Below the pieces are notes generated by a model. That model did not search any database, was not told the DNA's origin, and saw only the letters and a program-made list of their open reading frames with translations. A stretch of 64,000 bases of DNA, taken from contig OY998180.1 in the NCBI GenBank assembly GCA_963921935.1, forward strand, positions 99,045,480 to 99,109,479, in the 5' to 3' direction. Shown here one piece after another: positions 53,301-60,793 of this stretch. Numbering within the stretch: the first letter of the stretch is position 1; every line of letters starts with the position of its first letter. This DNA comes from Galeruca laticollis (lineage: Eukaryota > Arthropoda > Insecta > Coleoptera > Chrysomelidae). A program made the translations under genes and the position numbers.

Positions 53301-54071
53301 GTGTAAACCTGCAACAACGCTCCAGAAAAAACACGCTTCATCATTGTTCTGGATGTTGATGCATGCATGTTTTTTCTGTATCTGCTCAGGCAATCGAATG
53401 AAAGATGAACCATTACCCATTTCGTATTTGTTAATTGCTATCTCTAGTGAAATGATTTTGCTTAATGCCCAACCGCTCTGTTTCTCTTGAAACTCTGACA
53501 TTTTATTCAAAATACGATCTACGACATTATTTTTAAACCATTCTATTAAATCAGTTCCCTCATCAATGATTGCATTGGGTGTACTAAAATGTTTTTGATT
53601 TACCACCTCCCGATCATTCGATTGCTTTATATAATCACCAATGAGAGTAGTATTAACTTTTATTATTTTTAGATCCTTCAATATTTGTGAAATTTTAACG
53701 TTGAATAAATTAAAAGCATCTTTGAAAAATTCATCGATTACTTTATGTTTCAAATTTACAATAAGCCCTGTCCTAATTCTACAATTAAAAATAACCCCAA
53801 CATCTAACCATTTTACACTTCGTTTTCTCAACCCATAACCCATATTTTTTTTTGTAATTGAATTAATTTGATGACGTAATCGCTTAAGTTCCCCAATTTT
53901 TGATTGAATTTTTCTCTTCTCACCAATGGAAAATTTGAACTTAACCAAAGTCAAGACACATCTCCTAACATGACGGTCTATTAATTTAATTATTGAATTA
54001 GCTAGCGGTTTAGAATAATGTTCTTTTAGGAAAGTTAACGTTTGATCAGCTTTGTTCATTAAATTCACCAT
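50334..54071 (-). CDS. family B DNA polymerase (Polinton/adintovirus type)
   Basis: Intact 1245-codon frame. It would replicate the linear viral genome, probably by protein priming as in this group. The N-terminal about 430 residues include a DEACFFWSVVAGLHAP block and a C2H2-like finger YVCDRCLNYFSLRERLDDHS. The exonuclease has ADFES (about residue 445), an HNH/endonuclease VII-like zinc insert (CHICEKK, DHNHFTGEFRG), SGYDSHFIIRDI, and YMRTDILLLADVF. The polymerase has DVNNLYGKAM (about 835, motif A), MNNAVFGKCMES (about 980, motif B) and YTDTDSFVYQL (about 1085, motif C). All catalytic acids are present. Its upstream gene is 60 nt away on the same strand. Confidence 0.93.
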   Translation of the reverse strand: MVNLMNKADQTLTFLKEHYSKPLANSIIKLIDRHVRRCVLTLVKFKFSIGEKRKIQSKIGELKRLRHQINSITKKNMGYGLRKRSVKWLDVGVIFNCRIRTGLIVNLKHKVIDEFFKDAFNLFNVKISQILKDLKIIKVNTTLIGDYIKQSNDREVVNQKHFSTPNAIIDEGTDLIEWFKNNVVDRILNKMSEFQEKQSGWALSKIISLEIAINKYEMGNGSSFIRLPEQIQKKHACINIQNNDEACFFWSVVAGLHAPTGQVSRTSSYPHYSTVLKTRGLDMPMKLPQIKKFETLNEISINVYMLEYNETVNKTFYTVLPARLTRKKLDRHVNLLLIQDKYFPKLNEYETTPSHNDYSTIVEVKYHYCWVKDLSRLISSQLNRNDHKKYVCDRCLNYFSLRERLDDHSELCENLNNEKISFPKYDFVEFKNYTYKQKCPFIIYADFESQLTQCNEIISKTTNKYQHHKTYSAGYYIKCSFDDSLSFYKSYRGVDCMDWFANEMTDIAKFVDSKIKIIVPMVVKPRTTNDATVCHICEKKFNKKDIVVRDHNHFTGEFRGFAHQSCNLNFRKLFVVPIVFHNLSGYDSHFIIRDIAKRGRVSLLPINKEKYISFTQYDSETNIKFRFIDSFRFLGSSLDAVVKTLDTNYLKILKKENHNLTNIQFTLLTRKGIFPYDYINNLEKLNDDKLPPIECFYNKLNEANVTDDDYAHAKNVWRSFNVKTLGEYSDIYMRTDILLLADVFENFRETALATYGLDPGWFYSIPGYAWNVMLKFTKCKLQILKNIDMIMFIEKAIRGGISQCCNRYSEANNKYMSEYDVEKPSMYILYTDVNNLYGKAMCEHLPFDGFEWIENDMEKFNDINFIKSIPDDNPEGYILQVDLLYPDKLHNLHKDFPMCPEHHKPPDSKLTKLMTTLHDKKSYTLHYRNLKQALEHGLVLEKVHKVLKFQQSAWLQPYIELNNRLRTLATSDFEKDLRKLMNNAVFGKCMESIRKHRICKLVSTYEGRYGAKNLIASPRYHNRTVFDDGDPPLMAIELKKSELIFNKPIYVGMVILDISKTVMYDFHYNFMLPTMGVDNCKLMYTDTDSFVYQLTCEDAYEQLIDANIDKFDTSDYPINNIYNIPRVNKKILGLMKDEANGQIITHFVGLRSKMYSYKVQGGKVVKKSKGIKKCVVKNKIIFDDYVDCLKNWKQMTITQNTIRSFAHNVYSIEQTKIALSPHDDKRKLLPDSFDTLPWGHYSILE

Positions 54072-54130
54072 TTTTTCACTTTAAATATATAATATACATA
54101 TATAATAAATAAAAACTCACCAAGCGAAAA

Positions 54131-54439
54131 CTAATTTTCAACAATTTCAAACGATATTGCACGATTTGGTCTGCCCACTTCAATTAATCCTCTAAATATG
54201 AGAGAATGCTTTTGAGCTTTGAAATAATCAAGTTGACATCGGTACTGTTCCGTCACTCTCTTGGGCAGGAATGTGATATTGTCTGCGAATTCTATCAAAA
54301 TGACTTCACCACCAAATTTGCTTGAAACTAATTTTGCGCCTAAGATAGGGTATGCTTCCCCAAGCGTCAAATGTTGAAGTTTAATAATAGGCTTCTTCTC
54401 TGTAATTAACGACACTGAATTTAATGAAGGTAGATCCAT
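54131..54439 (-). CDS. small viral protein, 102 aa, with a 5'UTR intron
   Basis: Intact frame. The ATG at 54439 directly follows a splice acceptor (TTCTTTTGTAG on the minus strand, ending 54440). A GTAAGT donor lies at 54550-54545, so a 111-nt leader intron is likely, starting from the TATA/TCAGT promoter at 54617-54650. The protein begins MDLPSLNSVSLITEKKPIIK and has VILIEFADNITFLPKRVTEQ, giving a beta-rich, OB-fold-like look; similar small proteins accompany PolB in insect Polintons as far as I recall. A ssDNA-binding role is possible but unproven. A GTGAGT donor near its 3' end may splice toward PolB. Confidence 0.6.
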   Translation of the reverse strand: MDLPSLNSVSLITEKKPIIKLQHLTLGEAYPILGAKLVSSKFGGEVILIEFADNITFLPKRVTEQYRCQLDYFKAQKHSLIFRGLIEVGRPNRAISFEIVEN

Positions 54440-54616
54440 CTACAAAAGAATAAATATGTGTTAATAAACTCTACCTTTTTAGTGGAACTTTATATCATAA
54501 AAAACAAAAGTGAACGATTTGTTATTTGAAGAAATAAATGAAAAACTTACTTTTTTCTGAGTAGCCTTCACACAACACACAGATTAATTTTAATATTCTA
54601 TCACTGTTCAATGATA

Positions 54617-54650
54617 ACTGATTTGTATGATGTGAAATATCAAATTTATA
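54617..54650 (-). promoter_or_regulatory. core promoter: TATA plus TCAGT initiator
   Basis: On the minus strand TATAAAT (54650-54644) is followed by TCAGT (54621-54617). It would drive the 102-aa protein and perhaps PolB through a spliced leader. Confidence 0.65.
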
Positions 54651-54742
54651 TGGAACGATATCCCCCACTATTTGCAAGGTGGTTCTCTCAACGATACCCA
54701 CACAAATTAAAATTTAATAGCTTCTCCTAATATTGAAAAAAA

Positions 54743-55100
54743 GCAATAAACGGTGTTCCCACGAAAAAACGAACTACTCTGTACCATTATAATTACGTCT
54801 ATCTATTAAAATGTTGATTTGAAATGTTTTATTTATTCTCAAACATACAAACTAAAAAAAAAGCAATTTAATAAACGATGTTCCCACGAGAAAACGAACT
54901 ACTCTGTACCATTATAATTACGTCTATCTAAATGTTGATTTGAAATGGTTTATTTATTCTTAACCTACGCACTGAAAAAAGCAATTTAATAAACGGTGTT
55001 CCCACGAAAAATCTAATTTCTCTATACCGTTATAATTATGTCTATCCATTAAAGTTAAATATTGATTTAAAATGTAAATGTTTTATTTATTCTAAGACCC
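54743..55100. repeat. three-fold ~118-bp tandem repeat in the viral intergenic region
   Basis: GCAATTTAATAAACGRTGTT starts units at 54743, 54863 and 54981; each contains TTCCCACGA, CTCTRTACCRTTATAATTA, GTCTATC and ends TTTTATTTATTCT. It lies in the about 650-bp gap upstream of the 102-aa gene promoter and could be an enhancer or replication-related array; no direct evidence. Confidence 0.9.
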
Positions 55101-55313
55101 ACACACATATATATATGAAATATTATTCTCAAATATATTTCATCAATATAAAAAGTATTGTAATTTTCAAAAGCAATACATAAAAAATAATTAGTGATCT
55201 CCTTCTATCAACTTGGAAACATGAAACAAAATCATTGACAATTTTCGTTTCATTTATCAACTCACATACGATGGGAACATGAAATAAAACACAATAATTT
55301 TAATTAATTAGTT

Positions 55314-56009
55314 TTAATACTTCTCTAAATCACTGACAATGTTAACTTTACAAAAAAACATATATTCTCTTAGTGCAATGGCTAATTCGCTATTGTTGAT
55401 GTCACACATTACTTGAATCAGTTCAAATTTAGTCAAATTTTCATTAGTTTGACTGAAATTTCTAATGTTTTCCACCAAATTTTCATAGTATTCACCAAAA
55501 TTTATGGATTCTAAATGAGTGAGACGTGGGGAGATGAGGCAACGATCCGCTTGTAGTATTTGATAAACATCTTCTTTTCTTAAAGGTACACTGATATCAT
55601 GTTTGGTCACCTCCAACCATTTAACACGATCAAATACCATTTGTCGAATGGTGCAGTAGTCTCCACAAGATAACACAGCTTCTTCTTTTTTTTCTTCTTC
55701 GTGAAATGATGCACTTATAAATGAATTATTATTTAAAATGTCGATAAATGTGAACCATTCGTATGAGCTGAAGTTGATTTTCTTATGTTTATCGGTGTAT
55801 GATAGAGTGATCGCAGTACTGAACGTTCTTGCGGGGCTCAAACCACAACCAATTCGAAAATCTCCATCTGTACAATACTCTGTGTACAATAAGTAGTGGT
55901 TTTCCTGTTTGGCTGCCATTTCATACACTTGTAAAATATGATCTAATTGTGTGTCATAATTAACATGACTTTGTGTAGCACTAAAATAGCCGCTGTCTTG
56001 AGAACTCAT
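55314..56009 (-). CDS. hypothetical viral protein, 231 aa
   Basis: Intact frame with its own TATA plus TCAGT promoter 8-45 nt upstream. It starts MSSQDSGYFSATQSHVNYDT. No transmembrane segment or known motif was recognised. It has an acidic patch EEEKKEEAVLS near residue 104 and a C-terminal helical part (NSELAIALREYMFFCKVNIV). The position between PolB and integrase fits an accessory protein. It is not homologous to anything I can name. Confidence 0.6.
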   Translation of the reverse strand: MSSQDSGYFSATQSHVNYDTQLDHILQVYEMAAKQENHYLLYTEYCTDGDFRIGCGLSPARTFSTAITLSYTDKHKKINFSSYEWFTFIDILNNNSFISASFHEEEKKEEAVLSCGDYCTIRQMVFDRVKWLEVTKHDISVPLRKEDVYQILQADRCLISPRLTHLESINFGEYYENLVENIRNFSQTNENLTKFELIQVMCDINNSELAIALREYMFFCKVNIVSDLEKY

Positions 56010-56016
56010 ATTGACG

Positions 56017-56054
56017 ACTGAGAATCTAACCTACAACTCTCTCCTCTATTTATA
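56017..56054 (-). promoter_or_regulatory. core promoter: TATA plus TCAGT initiator
   Basis: On the minus strand TATAAAT (56054-56048) and TCAGT (56021-56017), about 30 nt apart, with the ATG at 56009. Drives the 231-aa gene. Confidence 0.7.
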
Positions 56055-56113
56055 CTCATTCACATCTCCTACTACTACAAAACAATATATTCATGAGTAG
56101 TGAAGCGATGTAA

Positions 56114-57091
56114 TTACGTGACTACATCTGTGCTTTGTATCCAGGTGTTGTGTTTTCTATCTAAACCTAACCATGTAACAAACATCTTGTTGCCTTTTCT
56201 TTTAAGTACTTTCTCCACCAAGTAAATGTGTGGATTTGACGTTTTCTGTAGCTCTTCTTCGTAAAACCCTCCACTGATTGGGATACCTTGCAAGTCTTCG
56301 AGCAAATATGTGGTGGGATTGGTTATTTTAACTTTAATGATTTTGAATAGTTCAGTCGTCCAATTGGGTGTGTATCCCTTTTCAAAGACATGTTTCGACT
56401 TGCTTATACGAACAATATCACCAACTTTAAATTTACGAAGTCCGGCAATCTTTAGATGTGTATAGGTTTTGTTTAAAATATCTTTTTCGTTGGATTTATT
56501 GACATTGGAAGGTTTATATTTGGTTGTTGAATGTTTTGTGTTATTGTAATCTCGTGTAATTTTAGGGAGAATGTCAATCCATCTATAGGTACCATTTAAA
56601 CTGAAATGTTTGTAAAGCTTTAATTTCAATGTTCTAATAACTCTTTCTGCCATAGAAGCTTTTTTCGTGCTAAATACACTATAATGATTAATCCCATGTT
56701 TTTTCATTAGTTGTTGAAACTTGCTGTTGTAAAATTCCGTTCCTTGGTCTGATTGGAGATTTTTAGGAACTCGTTTTGTGTTGGTGAGAATGTCTGAGAA
56801 TGCACGAGTTAACTCTTCACCGGTTTTTGTCTTTAATGGACGTGTCCATAAAAACTTTGAAAAGCAATCGATGACGACTAGTATCATTTTGTGATTTTTA
56901 TTTTGATTAGCGTAAGGTCGCATTTCAGCTAAATCCATTTGCCATAAATCATCTATGCCTTTGACAATTGTACGTCTGCGTGGATAATTTTTACGTATAG
57001 GTTTATGGAGTTCGTTAACAAGCTGGACTTTGGATGACATGTTTCGTAAGCGCATGCACTTTCTAAACTGATGATCCATTACTCTTCTCAT
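56114..57091 (-). CDS. retroviral-type integrase with C-terminal chromodomain
   Basis: Intact 325-codon frame. The DDE core shows DLWQMDLAEMRPY (Asp about 53), VVIDCFSKFLWTRPLKTK, LQSDQGTEFYNSKFQQLM (Asp about 115) and ASMAERVIRTLKLKLYKHF (Glu about 149), followed by YNNTKHSTTKYKPSNV. An SH3-like part (FKVGDIVRISKSK, GYTPNWTTELFKI) and a chromodomain-like end (YLVEKVLKRKGNKMFVTW, then HNTWIQSTDV) complete it. It would insert viral DNA into the host genome; the chromodomain may guide it to chromatin. No HHCC zinc domain is visible. It overlaps the 3' end of the next upstream gene by 29 nt, so co-transcription is likely. Confidence 0.93.
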   Translation of the reverse strand: MRRVMDHQFRKCMRLRNMSSKVQLVNELHKPIRKNYPRRRTIVKGIDDLWQMDLAEMRPYANQNKNHKMILVVIDCFSKFLWTRPLKTKTGEELTRAFSDILTNTKRVPKNLQSDQGTEFYNSKFQQLMKKHGINHYSVFSTKKASMAERVIRTLKLKLYKHFSLNGTYRWIDILPKITRDYNNTKHSTTKYKPSNVNKSNEKDILNKTYTHLKIAGLRKFKVGDIVRISKSKHVFEKGYTPNWTTELFKIIKVKITNPTTYLLEDLQGIPISGGFYEEELQKTSNPHIYLVEKVLKRKGNKMFVTWLGLDRKHNTWIQSTDVVT

Positions 57092-57641
57092 CTATTTTCT
57101 TCTTTTGTTCAATTTCATGCTTCTTCTTCAAGTCCCTGTCCAAAACTTGAAACGAACGTTCTATGTATGTATTATACATATCGATCTTATCACTGATTAG
57201 AGTATTACTTTTCGACAATTTATCCTGTATTTCTTGTTTAAAACTCTCCAAATCATTTCTCAAAAATTCCTTGCCCATAGCAACTACCTCGTCGACGTAT
57301 ATTTTAGTTGCCATATCTCGAGCTCTGACGGGAGGATTTCTCGAAATAAATGCAGCAATTTCGTTGATTTTATTTTGATGAGATACCAATTGCGTTTGTA
57401 ATGAGGGGATTATTGTTTTTTGAAGTGTTTCGAGCTCATTATGGTACACATGTAATTGTTCATCAACATATAGTTTGTTAGCAACATCGCTATTTGCAGT
57501 CGGCATCTTTACATTACAAATTTTTACGTTTTCTGCATCAATATTACCGTCTAGAGTATGTGGATACGATACTTTCGGCATATACGGCTTAACCCGCTCA
57601 TTAGCATGATTGCGGCGATGTCCAAACTTATCGACAGACAT
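57063..57641 (-). CDS. coiled-coil fibre-like viral protein, 192 aa
   Basis: Intact frame. Two copies of a motif (SDVANKLYVDEQL near residue 50 and RDMATKIYVDEVV near 110) are each followed by a long coiled coil. This ANKxYVD repeat is common in trimeric viral and phage fibre or collar proteins, which suggests a fibre or spike component, but the match is by motif only. A charged tail (LKKKHEIEQKKKIDEK) closes it. It overlaps the integrase start and lies 27 nt after the 375-aa gene. Confidence 0.6.
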   Translation of the reverse strand: MSVDKFGHRRNHANERVKPYMPKVSYPHTLDGNIDAENVKICNVKMPTANSDVANKLYVDEQLHVYHNELETLQKTIIPSLQTQLVSHQNKINEIAAFISRNPPVRARDMATKIYVDEVVAMGKEFLRNDLESFKQEIQDKLSKSNTLISDKIDMYNTYIERSFQVLDRDLKKKHEIEQKKKIDEKSNGSSV

Positions 57642-57668
57642 GATTGAAATGATTATGTTTTCCGTTTG

Positions 57669-58796
57669 TTATTCAATTATATTGGCCTCTTTCAACTCAT
57701 TGATTATTGCAATTATCTCGTTGTTGTGTGAGAATGAGGTGTTGCCAGCTTCCTTGGATGCAATCAGTAATCTTAAACGGTCACACAGCTCATTGGGATC
57801 GTCCCAATAAATGTATTCCATCGGTTTTTCGTTGTATGACAAAAGAGGGCCACCACCACCGCCGCCGCCGACAACAAGACCTTTTCCTACATTAGTATAT
57901 GGAGCGGTTTGAATGGATTGTTGTTGTTGTTGTTGTTGTCGTTGTTTCTTTAATATTCGAGCTGATGGAGGTTTGGTTATAGTACTACTACTAATATTTG
58001 ATGAGTCAGTTTTAAACAACGGTCTAATTATGTTGCGATACTTTTCGGTAGCAGTACTTTTCAGACGATCTGCTGCATTGAGATGAGCTTTTGTTATTGT
58101 TAGCAGAGCTTTGTAATTATTCAAATCATCATCAGAGTATTCATTGGGATGATTGTAAAACACAAGCTGATACAATCCCGAAGTCCCCGGTATATTTCCT
58201 TCTCCACCCCCCTCATCCTTCTCTCGTAATATGTTTATATTACCGTTTCTTTTATCGAATGCAATTCTACGTCTGCCCAACATCCAACCAATTTCATCAT
58301 TATATAATGGACCATAACTTCTATCAATTTCATCATCTTTGCGAAAGTAATCTTCAAGATATGATTGACTAATTATTGGATATTGATCTAAATAATCTTC
58401 TATGACATCACGCGAAACGTTGGGATGTGTGCCTATATCATAATCATCATAATAATAATCGTCTTCTCCTTCTTCATCATCATAACGTATATTTCCTGAT
58501 TCATCCGTCTCGGCTATGGGTTTTGTATCGAGAAATGATACATCAGCATTTTTTTCTTTTTTTGTCGTTGTTTCCTCTTTTGGAGGGATGAATTTTGAAA
58601 CTATGGCTTGTTGTAATGATTTTGAGGATTTGACCATTTCTTTTAGCGGTACAGATATCGGTTTAAATAGCTTATTTAGAGATGTATCATGTTCTGATTT
58701 TCCTAATTTTAACGCTAAATATTTCTTGCGAATAGATCTCGCCAATTCACTGATTTTTTTCTTACGCATGGCAATAGCAACCTTATCGTTGGACAT
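57669..58796 (-). CDS. conserved Polinton/adintovirus protein, 375 aa (DUF8207-like C-terminus)
   Basis: Intact frame with its own promoter. The N-terminus is basic and helical (AMRKKKISELARSIRKKYLA); the middle has an acidic Tyr-rich run (DDEEGEDDYYYDDYD). The block GTSGLYQLVFYNHPNEYSDD and the C-terminal KPMEYIYWDDPNELCDRLRL followed by LIASKEAGNTS are, from memory, the signature of a protein family that accompanies capsid genes in Polinton-like viruses. A Gln run (QQQQQQQ) and a Gly run (GGGGGGGG) lie between. Probably structural, perhaps scaffold or minor virion protein; the role is unproven. Confidence 0.7.
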   Translation of the reverse strand: MSNDKVAIAMRKKKISELARSIRKKYLALKLGKSEHDTSLNKLFKPISVPLKEMVKSSKSLQQAIVSKFIPPKEETTTKKEKNADVSFLDTKPIAETDESGNIRYDDEEGEDDYYYDDYDIGTHPNVSRDVIEDYLDQYPIISQSYLEDYFRKDDEIDRSYGPLYNDEIGWMLGRRRIAFDKRNGNINILREKDEGGGEGNIPGTSGLYQLVFYNHPNEYSDDDLNNYKALLTITKAHLNAADRLKSTATEKYRNIIRPLFKTDSSNISSSTITKPPSARILKKQRQQQQQQQSIQTAPYTNVGKGLVVGGGGGGGPLLSYNEKPMEYIYWDDPNELCDRLRLLIASKEAGNTSFSHNNEIIAIINELKEANIIE

Positions 58797-58806
58797 GGTG
58801 ACGATG

Positions 58807-58841
58807 ACTGAGGATAATGTCTAGTGCTTTATGAATTTATC
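58807..58841 (-). promoter_or_regulatory. core promoter: TATA-like box plus TCAGT initiator
   Basis: On the minus strand GATAAAT (58841-58835) and TCAGT (58811-58807), with the ATG at 58796. It overlaps the end of the ATPase gene, so the 375-aa gene is transcribed from inside its neighbour. Confidence 0.55.
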
Positions 58842-59513
58842 GAATCCTTTACGGTACCTACCATTATTTAAAGCAAAATCTTTTACAATCACCAATGTTC
58901 CATAGTTGTTAGTAGTCGACCAGCATTCTGAGCAAATCTTTTTAAATTCTTCAAATGTCATGTCTGGTGACACATGTTCCTCAAATATATGTTTTAGATT
59001 AATTTCATCCTGCTTGAATAACACAATCATATTACAATTGTCACGTATGAGCTGTTTTGGTATTTTCGAATATGTTTGACATAAGTAGGCCGCGTCAATG
59101 AGCTTGTGCCTACACATTGAATAATATTCACGAATTTTCTGTTGTCCATCGCAGGCAACATCATCAAATATGAATATCGAGTTTGACTGCGCTTTATCTG
59201 GACTAATAATTTCCTCATTGTCTTTAAATGGAAAATAACCAACACCTTTAACTTCTCCTAAGACTTCTTGCAACAATTTATATTTTGGTTGAAATAACGA
59301 CTTGGAATAAACGTAAACATTTTTGAATTTAGCACCATTTGGATCGAATAGGAGCGACAACATAACATTTGTCTTTCCACACCCACTAGGACCACAGATG
59401 ATTGCACGAAAAGAATTTGGTAGTAGTTTACCATGTTTACCAACAGATGATGGATTAGAGGTAAAGTCCAAGTTTTCAATGGGTAGCGTCTGCTCTTGTT
59501 GAACGATCTTCAT
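58821..59513 (-). CDS. FtsK/HerA (A32-like) genome-packaging ATPase
   Basis: Intact 230-codon frame. Walker A GPSGCGKT lies at residues 41-48 and Walker B SIFIFDDVA at 112-120, followed by a conserved CRHKLIDAAYLCQTYSKIPK block with a sensor-like Gln-Thr and RDNCNMIVLFKQDE. This is the single-domain packaging ATPase of Polintons, adintoviruses and related large DNA viruses, which pumps DNA into the capsid. It is the first gene of the leftward block, starting 72 nt from the rightward PLA2 gene. Confidence 0.92.
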   Translation of the reverse strand: MKIVQQEQTLPIENLDFTSNPSSVGKHGKLLPNSFRAIICGPSGCGKTNVMLSLLFDPNGAKFKNVYVYSKSLFQPKYKLLQEVLGEVKGVGYFPFKDNEEIISPDKAQSNSIFIFDDVACDGQQKIREYYSMCRHKLIDAAYLCQTYSKIPKQLIRDNCNMIVLFKQDEINLKHIFEEHVSPDMTFEEFKKICSECWSTTNNYGTLVIVKDFALNNGRYRKGFDKFIKH

Positions 59514-59543
59514 CTTGTGAAGAATTTTATTAGAGTGTTATTC

Positions 59544-59580
59544 TATAAATATGGATATCGCAGCATTATCATACATCAGT
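59544..59580 (+). promoter_or_regulatory. divergent promoter with symmetrical TATA and rightward TCAGT initiator
   Basis: TATAAATA at 59544-59551 reads as a TATA-type box on both strands (TATTTATA on the minus). TCAGT at 59576-59580 lies about 30 nt downstream for the rightward gene, whose ATG is at 59585. The ATPase gene starts leftward at 59513. One box could serve both blocks. Confidence 0.65.
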
Positions 59581-59584
59581 CTTA

Positions 59585-60401
59585 ATGTTGGTGTTTGAGG
59601 GAGAAGGTCTTTTGAATTCTCTAATAAATAAACTGCCATTCGAACTTCACTTGCCTACCTACAATTATTGTGGTCGTAAGTGAATATAACTTGTCTTTTT
59701 TTTTCGTTAAACATATATTACGTACATTTATAGCTGGAACAAAACTACAAAAGCGACTTGCACGTGGTGACGCAGGCATTAATCCTTTAGACGACGCCTG
59801 CAAACAACACGATATAGCTTATTCGCAAAATAAATCTCTTGAAGAACGTCACAAAGCAGATAAGGAGTTGGAAGATAAGGCTTGGGCTCGAGTAAAATCA
59901 AAAGAGGGATCTTTTGGTGAAAAAGCTGCTGCATTACTTGTTACTGGTACCATGAAAGTGAAACGAAAGTTGGGAATGGGAAGTCGTCCAAAGAAACAAC
60001 GACGTTCCTTTAATCGAGACGTAGTGCTAAAGGTGGGAAAATCAATGAAGAGAGGAGCATCTCTAAAAGAAAGCGCCTTGTTTGCCTTACGAGCAGCCAA
60101 ATCACTTATTAAACAATTTGGTGGATCGAAGAAAATTGTTGTTCCTCGAGTGATACCAGTAAAATCTGGAGGTTTTCTACCACTTATACCTCTGTTTGCC
60201 GGTCTCTCAGCACTCGGAGCACTATCGGGTGGAGCTGCTGGGATTGCAAAGACTGTCATTGATGCAAATAATGCTCGAAAAAAATTGGAAGAAGACCACC
60301 GCCATAATAAGGTTATGGAACATGTCGGAAATGGTTTATATCTGAAAAAGTATCCTAGTGGCAGAGGATTTGGATTGTATTTAAAAAAAAACTCGCGATA
60401 A
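59585..60401 (+). CDS. phospholipase A2-domain virion protein, two exons
   Basis: Exon 1 is 59585-59675, the intron 59676-59733 (GTAAGT...TTATAG, 58 nt), exon 2 59734-60401; the phases match and give 252 codons. The calcium-loop glycine signature is split by the intron; the catalytic pair lies in exon 2 (NPLDDACKQHDIAYS, His-Asp). This is the parvovirus VP1-type PLA2 fold, known there for membrane breach during entry, so a virion protein is likely. The central part is basic (MKVKRKLGMGSRPKKQRRSF); the C-terminus has a Gly/Ala-rich hydrophobic segment (LFAGLSALGALSGGAAGIAK) and ends with GLYLKK motifs. The frame ends at 60401, 9 nt after a slippery A-run. Confidence 0.85.
59676..59733 (+). other. 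predicted 58-nt intron in the PLA2 gene
   Basis: Consensus donor GTAAGT, a pyrimidine-rich middle (TTGTCTTTTTTTTTCG), and acceptor ACATTTATAG. It restores the calcium-loop part of the domain when removed, and the unspliced frame has no start with domain sense. Confidence 0.8.
60386..60392 (+). promoter_or_regulatory. candidate -1 ribosomal frameshift site (A AAA AAC)
   Basis: The heptamer is in register with the PLA2 frame, 9 nt before its stop. A -1 shift leads directly into the protease frame, which is open from 60359 onward but has no ATG until 60485. A AAA AAC is among the strongest -1 slippery sites. A length change in this nine-A run is the alternative explanation. Confidence 0.55.
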
Positions 60402-60793
60402 AGCTACCCAATCGTCCACTGTACGACACCGATATTGCGCGTTATGCAAAATTATATAAAATCTCACACTTTCGTGGTGTTTTCATGCGTGACACTCTAC
60501 CTAAATCCGGTCCTCGACGACAACAAGAGTGTGCAGTGGTTAACTTGGACTCATCCAAAAACAGTGGAACACATTGGGTAGCATATATAAAGAAAAACAA
60601 TGTCATCGAGTATTTCGATTCATTTGGTAATTTGAAACCGCCCAAAGAACTTGTAAAGTATCTAGGAGGAGGAGGAAAAAATATTTTTTATAACAATAAT
60701 CAGTATCAAAACTACGATCAAATCAATTGTGGACATTTGTGTTTGAAATTTCTACTTCAACATCCTTGGAACAATGGGAGAGGAGTGGGATGA
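60402..60793 (+). CDS. adenain-like cysteine protease (maturation protease)
   Basis: The first ATG is at 60485, but conserved-looking sequence in the same frame extends upstream to the slippery site (LPNRPLYDTDIARYAKLYKI, then HFRGVF), so the mature N-terminus probably comes from a frameshift or fusion with the PLA2 gene. The catalytic set is visible, numbered from 60485: GTHWVAY (His 30), IEYFDSFG (Asp 45) and QINCGHLCLKFL (Cys 82). This is the C5/Ulp1-type fold of adenovirus protease, which matures capsid proteins. It overlaps the next gene by 20 nt. Confidence 0.85.

Noticed and set aside
59670..59733. Unspliced start of the PLA2 gene at the GTG of 59670
   Set aside because: It uses a non-ATG start and its first 21 residues are intron sequence; splicing gives an ATG and a complete domain.
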